The translations under genes and the position numbers were made by a program. Of a stretch of 36,033 nt of DNA, positions 24,577 through 33,603 are shown in pieces. Each line of letters opens with the position of its first letter. The stretch's first letter is position 1. The notes under the pieces are model-generated. The model was not told the DNA's origin. It made no database searches and saw only the letters and a list, made by a program, of their open reading frames with translations. The stretch comes from Thomasclavelia sp. (GTDB lineage: Bacteria > Bacillota_I > Bacilli_A > Erysipelotrichales > Erysipelotrichaceae), in contig JAHHTG010000002.1 of the NCBI GenBank assembly GCA_020024765.1, positions 1-36,033 on the forward strand, given 5' to 3'.

Positions 24577-25572
24577 TTATAGCAAGTGAATACCGTTCGC
24601 AGCTGCATAGATATAGGTTTGTTCAGGCCAAACACAAGCTTGAACTTCGCCAATATGAGCTTTATTCAATAATAATAAGCAGATACGTGATTGACCAATC
24701 CCACCACCAATTGTATAAGGTAGTTCCTTATGCACTAATGCATCATGAAAAGGTAATTCTAAACGTTCAAGGCAATTCCTTTCAGTTAGTTGTTTAACCA
24801 AAGTCTTCGCATCAACACGAATACCCATCGAAGATATTTCAATTGCATGACCTAAAATTGGATAATAAATTAAGATATCACAATTTAGTGACCAATCATC
24901 GTAATCGGGTGCGCGCATATCATGTGGCTTACCCGATTTTAATTTTTCACCAATTTGCATGATGCAAACAGTGTGATGTTCCTTAGCGATTGCATCTTCG
25001 CGTTCCTTTGAAGTTAAATTTGGATATAAATCTTCTAGTTCTTGCGAAGTAATAAAGAAGACATTTTCTTCAATCACATTATCAAGCTTGTCGCATAAAT
25101 AGTGAAGATCCGCTTCTGTTTCTTTAAGGGAACGCATAATTAAACGCACATATTCCTTTAATGTTTCAAGGTTGCGATCCTTTTCAGCAATTATTTTTTC
25201 CCAGTCCCATTGATCAACATAAAATGAATGAATATTATCAACTTCCTCATCACGGCGGATAGCATTCATATCAGTATAAATGCCGTGACGATGATAATCA
25301 TATTTTTTAAGCGCAAGACGTTTCCATTTCGCTAATGAATGTACAACTTCAAGTTCATCATTTACGGCGTGTGCATCAAAACTAACAGGGCGTTCAACAC
25401 CATTCAAATCATCATTTAAACCACTATTGCGTTCTACAAATAAAGGTGCAGATACACGCATTAAATCTAAATGATGAGCTAAACGCTTTTCAAATGTATC
25501 TTTGACGAATTTGATTAACAATTCCGTTTCATAGTAATTTAATTTATCTTCATAATTAATTGGTGTCCACAT
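24577..25572 (-). CDS. asnA: aspartate-ammonia ligase
   Basis: A 331-aa AsnA, the ammonia-dependent asparagine synthetase, which makes AMP and pyrophosphate and has the fold of a class II aminoacyl-tRNA synthetase. Recognisable blocks are RVSAPLFVERNSGLNDDLNG (near 40-60), VHSLAKWKRLAL, HSFYVDQWDWE and the C-terminal ATP-binding motif GGGIGQSR. The frame can be extended upstream to 25605, but ATG 25572 begins the usual MWTPINYEDKL N-terminus and is preceded by GCGAGG. The RBS lies in the 3' arm of the hairpin 25582-25618, and its own -10 is inside that hairpin's loop. Confidence 0.96.
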   Translation of the reverse strand: MWTPINYEDKLNYYETELLIKFVKDTFEKRLAHHLDLMRVSAPLFVERNSGLNDDLNGVERPVSFDAHAVNDELEVVHSLAKWKRLALKKYDYHRHGIYTDMNAIRRDEEVDNIHSFYVDQWDWEKIIAEKDRNLETLKEYVRLIMRSLKETEADLHYLCDKLDNVIEENVFFITSQELEDLYPNLTSKEREDAIAKEHHTVCIMQIGEKLKSGKPHDMRAPDYDDWSLNCDILIYYPILGHAIEISSMGIRVDAKTLVKQLTERNCLERLELPFHDALVHKELPYTIGGGIGQSRICLLLLNKAHIGEVQACVWPEQTYIYAAANGIHLL

Positions 25573-25618
25573 AATAAAAACCTCGCGATAGTCTTTATTA
25601 TACACATCATATCGCGAG
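25573..25618 (-). terminator. ABC-operon terminator containing the asnA -10 box
   Basis: CTCGCGATA (25582-25590) and TATCGCGAG (25610-25618) form a perfect nine-base stem; GTTTTTATT follows on the minus strand, 12 bases after the upstream ABC stop. The loop holds TATAAT (25597-25602), a good -10 for asnA, so the asnA mRNA would start near 25590, within the 3' arm, leaving its RBS free. Confidence 0.75.
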
Positions 25619-25629
25619 ATTTATAGGGT

Positions 25630-27441
25630 TTATTCTTCAAATTGTGAATTATACAACTTAGCATAGAAACCATTCTTAGCTAATAAAGTTTCATGGTTTC
25701 CAACTTCGACAATATCTCCTTCGTTTAAAACGATAATCTTGTCAGCGTTTTTGATGGTGCTTAAACGGTGTGCAATCACAAAGGCTGTACGACCATTCAT
25801 TAAGCGTTCCATACCACTTTGAATCAATTGTTCAGTTCTTGTATCAACACTCGATGTCGCTTCATCAAGAATTAAAATCTTCGGGTCTTTTAAGAAAGCG
25901 CGGGCAATCGTCAATAATTGTTTTTGACCCTGCGAGATACTTGCTGTATCTTCGTTAATCTCAGTATCATAGCCTTTATCAAGAGTCTTCACAAAATGGT
26001 TAACGTGAGCATTTTTACAAGCTTGCATAATTTCTTCTTCGCTCGCATCAACTTTGCCATAGCGAATATTATCACGAATTGTGCCTGAATATAGCCATGC
26101 ATCTTGAAGAACCATACCAAATAAAGATCTCAAATCATGGCGGGTAAAGTCTTTGATATCATGACCATCGATGTAGATATGGCCATCGTTTAATTCATAG
26201 AAACGCATCAATAACTTTACAAGAGTTGTCTTACCAGCACCAGTCGGACCAACAATTGCAATTTGCTCGCCAGCCTTAACTTCCATATTGAAGTCTTTGA
26301 TGATGATATTATCAGGATTATAACCAAAGCGCACATGGTCAAATTTCACATTGCCATCGATGATAAGTTCACCTTTTTCATCAACAACTGGAATTGGATT
26401 TTCACAATCCGGGCTTTCTTCAGGCTCATCAAGCAATTCAAAGACACGTTCTGCAGCTGCCACCATCGATTGCATGACATTCATGGTTTGAGCGATGGAC
26501 ATAATTGGTTGATTAAATTGGTTGATGTATTGAATAAAAGCTTGAACATCACCTAAGGCAATACGGCCATTAATAACACCCATGCCACCTAATAAGCAAA
26601 TGACAACGTAACCAACATTTCCAAGGAAACTAGTAATCGGTTGCATAATCGAAGACAAGAAGTTTGACTTATAAACCGTCTTAAATAATTTATCATTCAA
26701 ATCATCAAATTGTTCGATAGCCTTATCTTCATAATTATATGTTTTGACAACTAAATGTCCTGAATAAATTTCTTCAATATGGCCATTCACCTTGCCAAGA
26801 TAACGTTGTTGCTCGACGAAATAACGTTGCGAACGTTTAACGATAAAGGCCGCAACCATACCAGACAATGGCACAATAATTAAAGCAGCTAAGGTTAATG
26901 TACCACTGATTGAAATCATCATAATAAGCACACCTATGACGGTTGCGAAGCCAGAAACAATTTGAACAATTGTTGAATTCAAGTTTTTCGAAATATTATC
27001 GACATCATTTGTAACACGTGATAATACTTCACCATGGCTTTGTTTATCAAAATACTTTAATGGCAAACGATCAATTTTCTCCGAAATTTCTTTACGTAAA
27101 TTGTATGAAATAGTGACTGAAATCTTCGAGACAATCCAGTTTGAGAGATAACTGACAACAGCACTACCAATATAGATGATTAAAATGTAGCCAAGAATTT
27201 GACCAATTTTGCCAAAATTAATACCAGGACCACCACGGTACTTACTTGTAATACCATTAAATAATTCGGTTGTTGCTAGGCCCATAACCTTCGGTCCTGA
27301 AACCATCAGTACTGAGCCACATAAAGCCAAAACTAAGACAAATAGAATACGGCCATAATATGGTCTTAAATATTTGAATAATGAGTGAGCAGTCTTTTTG
27401 AAATCTTTAGGCTTTGCCACTTTTTTATTAGTGTTATGCAT
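25630..27441 (-). CDS. heterodimeric ABC exporter, catalytic-site half
   Basis: A 603-aa half-transporter with six membrane helices (about 30-330) and an ATPase domain. Walker A GPTGAGKTTL is near 397, the signature is ISQGQKQ (near 503) instead of LSGGQ, Walker B ILILDEATSSVD keeps the catalytic Glu, and the switch His is in AHRLST. SQGQ signatures with a full Walker B are usual in the TM288/BmrD/LmrD-type partner. It starts within the last codons of the 718-aa partner gene (eight-base overlap). Such pairs export drugs, peptides or lipids; nothing nearby fixes the substrate. The transcript ends at the hairpin 25582-25618. Confidence 0.9.
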   Translation of the reverse strand: MHNTNKKVAKPKDFKKTAHSLFKYLRPYYGRILFVLVLALCGSVLMVSGPKVMGLATTELFNGITSKYRGGPGINFGKIGQILGYILIIYIGSAVVSYLSNWIVSKISVTISYNLRKEISEKIDRLPLKYFDKQSHGEVLSRVTNDVDNISKNLNSTIVQIVSGFATVIGVLIMMISISGTLTLAALIIVPLSGMVAAFIVKRSQRYFVEQQRYLGKVNGHIEEIYSGHLVVKTYNYEDKAIEQFDDLNDKLFKTVYKSNFLSSIMQPITSFLGNVGYVVICLLGGMGVINGRIALGDVQAFIQYINQFNQPIMSIAQTMNVMQSMVAAAERVFELLDEPEESPDCENPIPVVDEKGELIIDGNVKFDHVRFGYNPDNIIIKDFNMEVKAGEQIAIVGPTGAGKTTLVKLLMRFYELNDGHIYIDGHDIKDFTRHDLRSLFGMVLQDAWLYSGTIRDNIRYGKVDASEEEIMQACKNAHVNHFVKTLDKGYDTEINEDTASISQGQKQLLTIARAFLKDPKILILDEATSSVDTRTEQLIQSGMERLMNGRTAFVIAHRLSTIKNADKIIVLNEGDIVEVGNHETLLAKNGFYAKLYNSQFEE

Positions 27442-29590
27442 TAGCTAATTCCTCCTCACTTAATTGAGAACGGGCGATTTCTTGATATACGTCACAATCC
27501 TTTAATAATTCTTCATGTGTTCCCTCACCAACAACTTGACCTTGATCAAGAACGATGATACGATCAGCATCTTTGATAGTTGAAATTCTTTGGGCTACAA
27601 TCAAAATTGTTGCTTGAGTCTTGGCAATCTTATCTTTTAAAGCTTGTCTTAAAACCTTATCAGTTTGATAGTCAAGGGCACTGAAAGAATCATCAAAAAT
27701 ATACAAATCCGGGCCTTTAGCTATTGCCCGGGCGATTGAAAGCCTTTGTTTCTGACCACCAGAAACATTCGTACCACCTTGAGTAATAAGACTCTTTAGA
27801 CCATATCGCTTGCTATCGACAATATTGCGTGATTGTGAAATATCAATCGCTTCTTCAATCGCTTCATGATCAAGTTCTTGGCCAAACGTAATATTTGATT
27901 CAATATCGCCAGTAAATAGTACAGCCTTTTGTGGTACGTAACCAATATGTTCACGTAATTCTTTTTGGCTTACATCACGAATATCAATACCACCATATGT
28001 AATCTTGCCATTAGTCACATCAAATAATCGTGGTATCAATTTAATCAAAGTTGATTTACCAGAACCAGTTGAACCAATAAAGGCTACTGTTTCACCCGGC
28101 TTGGCTTCAAAATTAATATGTTCAAGAACACATTCTTCAGCATTTGGATATTTGAAACAGACATCATCAAACTTTAAAACAGCTGGTTCGTTTGGCAAAC
28201 TGATTGTTTCTTCCTTGTCAACGATTGAATTAGGCATGTCAATAACCTCAAAAACACGGCGTGTACTAACTAAAGCACGAGGCACCATAATCCAAATCAC
28301 AGCAATCATCATGAAACTCATTAAAACTTGAGTTGAATATTGAATAAATGCCATCATATCGCCAACACTCATTGCATTGATATCAATAAGTGAACCCGCA
28401 AACCAAACAATTGCAATCGAAACAGCATTCATGACAAACATCATCATCGGCATCATTAAAGCCATCATACGTTCAACAAATAGATTTGTCTTTGAAAGAT
28501 ATGTATTCGCATCATCAAAACGCTTTTCTTCTTGATCTTGTGTATTGAAAGCACGAACAACTAACATACCATTTAAGAACTCACGCATTACGGAATTCAA
28601 ACGGTCAACGGTTGCTTGAATAGTTTTAAAACGTGACATTACCACTAATAGTGTAAACAACATCAAACCGATAATAGCAGCTAACGCTACAAGTAAAATC
28701 CAAAGCATGTCTGGATATCTAAAGACTTTCATAGCTGAAACAATACCTGTTAATGGTGCGATTAAAATAACACGCAACATCATTTGTACAAGCATCCTAA
28801 TTTGGTTGATATCATTTGTCGTACGTGTAATCAATGATGAAGTTGGAATTTTTGAGAATTCCGCTGCACTGAAAGAAGTTACCTTCTTAAAGACATCTGA
28901 TCGAATATTCATTTCAACTTTTGCTGCAACTTTTGTCGCAAGATAAGTTGTACATATTTGCATCAAGACACCAATAAAAGCGACTCCGAGCATTTCAAGA
29001 CCTGTCGCAAAAATGTAGTTTGTTTGCATCTTGCCGACATCAAGACCGATTGCGCGATACTCATCTCCAATATAAGCAATAGCGACACTATTTAAATCGC
29101 CATCAAAATCAGCCATTTTATCACCGATAGCAGCCACAACTTCTTCGCGAATCTTTGAATTATTCGCTATCATTTGATATTCGGTATCTGATAAATCAAT
29201 CGCCGATAAAATCTTTGTATAGACAATTGGTTTTAGTAATAACTCTTCAAGATTTTCATCGTGTTCTTCATTTAAAACATATAGATTTTCATCAAAGCGA
29301 TATAGCTTGTTCTCGATACGTACATCTTCATCAGCCTTAATCAAAGTATAATCTTCGTAAACATCTTCGCGTTTATCTTCATCAATGAAGGCTAAAATAT
29401 GTTCTAACTCCGATTCACGAACAATCTTTAATTCAGTTTCTGTAATTCCACCATTTTGAATACCGTTAGTGACGATATCACTCATGTAGTCCGGTAATGC
29501 TAAAGTACAACGAACTTGCATGAAGGTTAATATGATGACAATCAAAACGACAAACCAAAATGGTTTTAGATAGTTCAATATCTTCTTCAT
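27434..29590 (-). CDS. heterodimeric ABC exporter, degenerate-site half with large outer loop
   Basis: A 718-aa half-transporter. Membrane helix 1 (about 12-31) is followed by an unusually long, acidic, Leu/Glu/Asp-rich extracytoplasmic segment (about 32-195) before helix 2, as in the MdlA-like branch of Firmicutes. Walker A GSTGSGKSTL is near 506 and signature VSGGQKQRL near 606. Walker B reads LYIFDDSFSALD, with Asp in place of the catalytic Glu, and the H-loop is AQRIST with Gln for His, both marks of a non-hydrolysing site. The partner gene provides the active site. GGAGTG precedes the ATG. Confidence 0.9.
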   Translation of the reverse strand: MKKILNYLKPFWFVVLIVIILTFMQVRCTLALPDYMSDIVTNGIQNGGITETELKIVRESELEHILAFIDEDKREDVYEDYTLIKADEDVRIENKLYRFDENLYVLNEEHDENLEELLLKPIVYTKILSAIDLSDTEYQMIANNSKIREEVVAAIGDKMADFDGDLNSVAIAYIGDEYRAIGLDVGKMQTNYIFATGLEMLGVAFIGVLMQICTTYLATKVAAKVEMNIRSDVFKKVTSFSAAEFSKIPTSSLITRTTNDINQIRMLVQMMLRVILIAPLTGIVSAMKVFRYPDMLWILLVALAAIIGLMLFTLLVVMSRFKTIQATVDRLNSVMREFLNGMLVVRAFNTQDQEEKRFDDANTYLSKTNLFVERMMALMMPMMMFVMNAVSIAIVWFAGSLIDINAMSVGDMMAFIQYSTQVLMSFMMIAVIWIMVPRALVSTRRVFEVIDMPNSIVDKEETISLPNEPAVLKFDDVCFKYPNAEECVLEHINFEAKPGETVAFIGSTGSGKSTLIKLIPRLFDVTNGKITYGGIDIRDVSQKELREHIGYVPQKAVLFTGDIESNITFGQELDHEAIEEAIDISQSRNIVDSKRYGLKSLITQGGTNVSGGQKQRLSIARAIAKGPDLYIFDDSFSALDYQTDKVLRQALKDKIAKTQATILIVAQRISTIKDADRIIVLDQGQVVGEGTHEELLKDCDVYQEIARSQLSEEELANA

Positions 29591-29654
29591 TAAATCACTC
29601 CTATCTTGTAATTTTATGACTTATATTTGAAATTAATGTGAAATTTTCCATCAA

Positions 29655-29680
29655 AAAAGCATCATTTATATGATGCTTTT
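29655..29680. terminator. terminator behind the tagO-like gene
   Basis: AAAAGCATCAT and ATGATGCTTTT form a perfect 11-base stem with a four-base loop, flanked by A and T runs. On the minus strand six T residues follow. It lies 55 bases after the tagO-like stop and before the ABC exporter genes. Confidence 0.88.
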
Positions 29681-29734
29681 AACAAATGCTATGCATAACA
29701 TTTTTATGTTTTAATAATTTATAATTCAATGGAC

Positions 29735-30850
29735 TTATTTGTCAGTATGATGAATTTTATTCGCCTCGAAGAAGGCGTCATCGCTCTTAATAGGATGTCC
29801 TGTTGTTCGTCTTAAGAATCCGATTACTGGGTGCACTTTTGGATTGATCATTCCTGTTAATTCAATAAACATCCATGCAACGCAACATAATACAAATAAG
29901 AAAATAATACCAATCGTTTCATTAAAGAATGTGATAATTGCGCTAGCCCCAAATAAACAAGTAACTAGATATAGTAATAAAACAGTATTACGATGACTTA
30001 AGCCAATCTTATACATCAAGACATGGTGTAAATGTGAACGATCAGCTTCAGAAATCTTTTGGCCTTTTAATTTACGACGGATAATCGCCAAACTTGTATC
30101 AGCTAATGGTACAAATAAAATAATAATTGGAAAGCCTAAAGTGATAAAAGTACTTGTCTTAAAACCCAATAAGCCTAAACAAGCAATCATATAGCCTAAG
30201 AATAAAGCTCCACAATCACCCATAAAAATTGACGCTGGATGGAAATTATATGGCAAGAAACCTAAAATTGAACCAACCATAATCAACGAAATAACGCAAA
30301 TATCACGACGCCCCATAAAGAAACCAATCAAACCAGTAACACATAGAACGATTGCCGAAATACCAGCAGCCAAACCATCTAATCCATCAATCAAATTAAT
30401 CGCATTAGCTACGCCGATAATCCATACAAATGAAACAAGAAATGACAACGGACCAAAATCAATAGTAATAAATGACAATGAAATTTCGCCAAGTTGGATA
30501 TCGCCATAAATCAGCGGTACAAGCGCTGCAATCATAATCAGCAACATCTTGTACTTCGGTTTTAAATCGAACATGTCATCAATGACACCGCCCAAGAAAA
30601 TTAGTAAACTGCCGATTAAAATCGAGTTAATCGTTCGATCGGCTTTAACCATTACACTCATCGTGATGATGAAAGCAACATATATCGCAAGACCACCAAA
30701 ACGGACAATCTTGCCATGGTGAATAGTTCGTTTATTTTCAACTGCATAAATCCCTAAATTGAAGCCTAGTAATTTAGCAATTGGTGTAAACATTAATGAA
30801 ATTAAAAATGCTAAGCCAAAATATGGTAATGCACCTAAGACTAAATTCAT
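29735..30850 (-). CDS. undecaprenyl-phosphate sugar-1-phosphate transferase (TagO/WecA-like)
   Basis: A 371-aa polytopic membrane enzyme of glycosyltransferase family 4 with about ten or eleven helices. Catalytic motifs: GGVIDDMFDLKPKYK (the Asp pair), NAINLIDGLDGLAAG, GDCGALFLGY, PLADTSLAIIRRKL and the HIS motif SHLHHVLM. It transfers GlcNAc-1-phosphate (family inference) to undecaprenyl phosphate, the first step of wall teichoic acid or other envelope polymers. MraY of peptidoglycan synthesis is a relative but differs in the cytoplasmic loops. The last gene of the envelope operon, 24 bases after DUF1146; GAGGTG precedes the ATG. Confidence 0.93.
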   Translation of the reverse strand: MNLVLGALPYFGLAFLISLMFTPIAKLLGFNLGIYAVENKRTIHHGKIVRFGGLAIYVAFIITMSVMVKADRTINSILIGSLLIFLGGVIDDMFDLKPKYKMLLIMIAALVPLIYGDIQLGEISLSFITIDFGPLSFLVSFVWIIGVANAINLIDGLDGLAAGISAIVLCVTGLIGFFMGRRDICVISLIMVGSILGFLPYNFHPASIFMGDCGALFLGYMIACLGLLGFKTSTFITLGFPIIILFVPLADTSLAIIRRKLKGQKISEADRSHLHHVLMYKIGLSHRNTVLLLYLVTCLFGASAIITFFNETIGIIFLFVLCCVAWMFIELTGMINPKVHPVIGFLRRTTGHPIKSDDAFFEANKIHHTDK

Positions 30851-30874
30851 TTGTTCACCTCCTAATCCTTAAGA

Positions 30875-31078
30875 TTATAACATAAATGTCTTATACGTAA
30901 TTGATAAGATAAAACGCCCAAATAGATATGCAAGCGCCATTGCTAAAATTAGATATAAAGCTTGTGCTTGAGCCGGACGATTCTTTTTGAGAAATTTATT
31001 AAAGTCCACAGCCGATAAAGCATATAGGCATGCCACAAAACTACAAAAGTAGCAAGCTAGATTCATAATATATCCCAT
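30875..31078 (-). CDS. DUF1146 family small membrane protein (YwzB-like)
   Basis: A 67-aa protein with two membrane helices (about 5-23 and 42-60) and the conserved loop VDFNKFLKKNRPAQAQALYL between them, the hallmark of DUF1146. The function is unknown. The frame includes a GTG at 31090, within the end of the preceding gene; the ATG at 31078, eight bases after AAGGGTG, is a better start. In other Firmicutes it is found near ATP synthase or cell-wall genes; here it stands between the NagA-like and TagO-like genes. Confidence 0.85.
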   Translation of the reverse strand: MGYIMNLACYFCSFVACLYALSAVDFNKFLKKNRPAQAQALYLILAMALAYLFGRFILSITYKTFML

Positions 31079-31079
31079 A

Positions 31080-31961
31080 TTATTTATCACCCTTAATTTG
31101 TGTCACGATAGTGCCATCATCCTTAATAACATTCATGTTGACAACTTTACCTTTTTGGAGAGAACCTAATCGATGATCTAAACCCAAATAACGATAAGCA
31201 TTAAGCGCCGTCATTGCTGCTACCTCATTTAATTGATAACCCAAATTTATCAAGCGTTTAGATGCTTTGACCATATCTTCACTAGATACGATAATATGTC
31301 TAGGTCCTAATTTATCGACCATAATTTTAAGCATCATATCATCAAATTCTTCATTGACATCAATTTCAACCATAAAATAGTCATCAATGAAAGGGATATT
31401 ATTCAGATTACGGGTTTTAAAGTCAACTCGTGAATCATGTTTCATATATTCAGCTAACAAATTAAATCTCAAAGCTTTGAGTTCCCAAGCATCAAGTTTT
31501 GAACGAATAACCGCCATCTTGATATCACGATCACGCAATTCTTTCAAAATTTGTGGGCTTTGAAGGTCGGGCACTAAACTGACCATCTTCAATTTTTGAT
31601 TACGATTAATATAATGCAACTCTTCGCGGCCTAACACACCTTGATTTTCATATCGCAAACCGATACAGCCGGTATATTCTTTAATAGTCTCAACAAAGTT
31701 AGGACCAATCACAACTTTAAGATAAGCACCAACGCCTTCACTCACACGTGAACTAACTTGGTTAATGTTTACCATTGCAGGCATTAAAGTTAATCCATGC
31801 ATATCAATTTGTTTGCCTTCAAAATTTTTCAAACGTTTTTGATATTGCCCAACATAAACATCTTCAATCAAACCATTATTAAGAACGATAGCACCGTCCA
31901 AAAGGATTTTACTATCGTTCACGACTAATTTAGCGTTTTTTAATAAGAGTTTGTTTGTCAT
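31080..31961 (-). CDS. NagA-like amidohydrolase without metal ligands
   Basis: A 293-aa protein related to N-acetylglucosamine-6-phosphate deacetylase. The N-terminal beta-sandwich start (LLLKNAKLVVNDSKILLDGAIVLNNGLIEDV) and the C-terminal block MTALNAYRYLGLDHRLGSLQKGKVVNMNVI are clear amidohydrolase features. The metal motif at the end of the first barrel strand, normally PGFIDxHxHG, reads PAMVNINQVS (residues 61-70), so both His and the Asp are lost. The region of the catalytic Asp reads IIVSSEDM in place of the usual LVTDAM. With about 90 residues fewer than NagA, part of the barrel is missing. No frameshift or stop is present, so this looks like a maintained pseudoenzyme. It is packed between the pyrophosphatase (four-base gap) and DUF1146 genes. 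Confidence 0.75.
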   Translation of the reverse strand: MTNKLLLKNAKLVVNDSKILLDGAIVLNNGLIEDVYVGQYQKRLKNFEGKQIDMHGLTLMPAMVNINQVSSRVSEGVGAYLKVVIGPNFVETIKEYTGCIGLRYENQGVLGREELHYINRNQKLKMVSLVPDLQSPQILKELRDRDIKMAVIRSKLDAWELKALRFNLLAEYMKHDSRVDFKTRNLNNIPFIDDYFMVEIDVNEEFDDMMLKIMVDKLGPRHIIVSSEDMVKASKRLINLGYQLNEVAAMTALNAYRYLGLDHRLGSLQKGKVVNMNVIKDDGTIVTQIKGDK

Positions 31962-31965
31962 ATAG

Positions 31966-33588
31966 CTATTTATTTTCTAAAGCTGAAATAATTGTAGGAA
32001 GAACTTGTTTTTTACGTGAAACTAGTTCTGCAACAAATCCATTTTCATCAGTGCTATCAGCAAAAGCATTCATGATTACATTCTTCTTTGGACCACTCAT
32101 TAATAAGTATGAACCTTCGCCAGTTGGAATTGTGCACATAACCAATAATAATGCATAATTCTTGTCAGCACATACTTCATCAATATAGTTTTGAAGATTG
32201 TCTTTAATTTGATTGTATTCATCGCGAGTCTTGCAGTTAGTTTGTGAAATACCTACTTTTAGACCCTTAATATCGAATTCTTTGAAATCTGTATAGACGA
32301 TTTCAATATTATCCTTAGTTAAAATTGATTGCGCAGAGCCAATGAATCCTTGCCAAATATCATCAACTTTTTCACCAGAAATTTCTTCTAGTTCTTTAAC
32401 CATATCTAAATCGATTTGAGTTGTTGTAGGTGATTTGAAACACATTGTATCAGCAATAATACCACTAAGTAATAAACCAGCTAAATTCTTATCAATTTTA
32501 ATGTGATTCTCCTTAAACTTTAAGGCAACGATTGTACAAGTTGCACCAACAATCATTGTCGTAATCGAAATAGGAGAAATCGTTTCTAAACCACCAAAAC
32601 GGTGATGGTCAACGATTTCAACAATTTCACCGCTAGAAATATCGTCGATTGTTTGTGACATTTCATTGTGGTCAACCAAGATATAGCGATTCTTTTCATA
32701 ATTCATTAAATGATAACGATCAATTTGACCGATTACACGACCATTGCGATCAAGTACTGGATAACCATGGAAACGAGTCTTAGTCATTTGTTCACCAGCT
32801 TCATCAACTGTGTCATGCGAACTAAAAGTAACTAGTTTTTCGCGTTTAGTCATGATGTTGACAACAGAAGGAGCTTGGAAAATTAATTGTGACACATTTA
32901 GTGGCGGTAAATTTGTCGCAATAACTGAGACACCATTTTTCTTAGCTTGTGCTAAAGTCACATCATCAATCCAATCTTCACCAACGATGACAAGCAAAGC
33001 AATTTTTCCATTTAAACAATAACGTTGGATTTCAGGTGAATTATTCACAACAACAATTGAGTTATCTTTAATTTTTGAAGCATATGTTGGATAGAAATCA
33101 AGGATACCACTTGGAGTAAAACTATCTGCTTCATATAGCACTTTCGCTTGTAAAGTCTTAACAATTTGTTTTAACTTAACAGTCGCAAGCATATGTTTCA
33201 TCTCTTCTTCGCTCGAAGTCCACAAAGAAGTTACATCTGTCAATGTAACTAAACCACTTAACACATTGTTTTGGTCAGTTACAACCACACTACGGTGACC
33301 ATTAACAATATGGTCAATTGCTTCTTTGATTGTAATTTCTTCTGAAGCAATGCACGGTGTTTCTAATTCGATTTCTTTTAATAAACATTTTGCACTGAAT
33401 AATTTAACCGGTTCTTCAAATCCAAAACGTTTTAATAAATATTCAGTTTCTGGACCGATGCCACCTAAACGGCCAGCAACGGCATTAATTCCTAATTCTC
33501 TTTTCAATCGAGCATATGTTACAGCAGCTAGAATCGCGTCTGTATCTGGATTTTTGTGCCCAATGACATAGATTGGTCTTTCTTTCAT
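31966..33588 (-). CDS. ppaC: manganese-dependent inorganic pyrophosphatase with CBS/DRTGG domains
   Basis: A 540-aa family II (DHH) pyrophosphatase. N-terminal DHH part: GHKNPDTDAI (about residues 9-18). A regulatory insert follows: CBS repeat 1 (CIASEEITIKEAIDHIVNGHRSVVV), a DRTGG-type domain (about 125-240), and CBS repeat 2 (IMTKREKLVTFSSHDTVDEA). The catalytic part resumes with VDHNEMSQ and the motif VDHHRFGG, then DTMCFKSPTTT and the C-terminal DHHA2 domain with RKKQV. Clostridial relatives are inhibited by AMP/ADP and activated by ATP or Ap4A through the CBS pair. The frame extends to 33603, but ATG 33588 has GGGAAGG before it. Sits 15 bases after tsaC. Confidence 0.94.
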   Translation of the reverse strand: MKERPIYVIGHKNPDTDAILAAVTYARLKRELGINAVAGRLGGIGPETEYLLKRFGFEEPVKLFSAKCLLKEIELETPCIASEEITIKEAIDHIVNGHRSVVVTDQNNVLSGLVTLTDVTSLWTSSEEEMKHMLATVKLKQIVKTLQAKVLYEADSFTPSGILDFYPTYASKIKDNSIVVVNNSPEIQRYCLNGKIALLVIVGEDWIDDVTLAQAKKNGVSVIATNLPPLNVSQLIFQAPSVVNIMTKREKLVTFSSHDTVDEAGEQMTKTRFHGYPVLDRNGRVIGQIDRYHLMNYEKNRYILVDHNEMSQTIDDISSGEIVEIVDHHRFGGLETISPISITTMIVGATCTIVALKFKENHIKIDKNLAGLLLSGIIADTMCFKSPTTTQIDLDMVKELEEISGEKVDDIWQGFIGSAQSILTKDNIEIVYTDFKEFDIKGLKVGISQTNCKTRDEYNQIKDNLQNYIDEVCADKNYALLLVMCTIPTGEGSYLLMSGPKKNVIMNAFADSTDENGFVAELVSRKKQVLPTIISALENK

Positions 33589-33603
33589 ATTTTTCCTTCC
33601 CAT

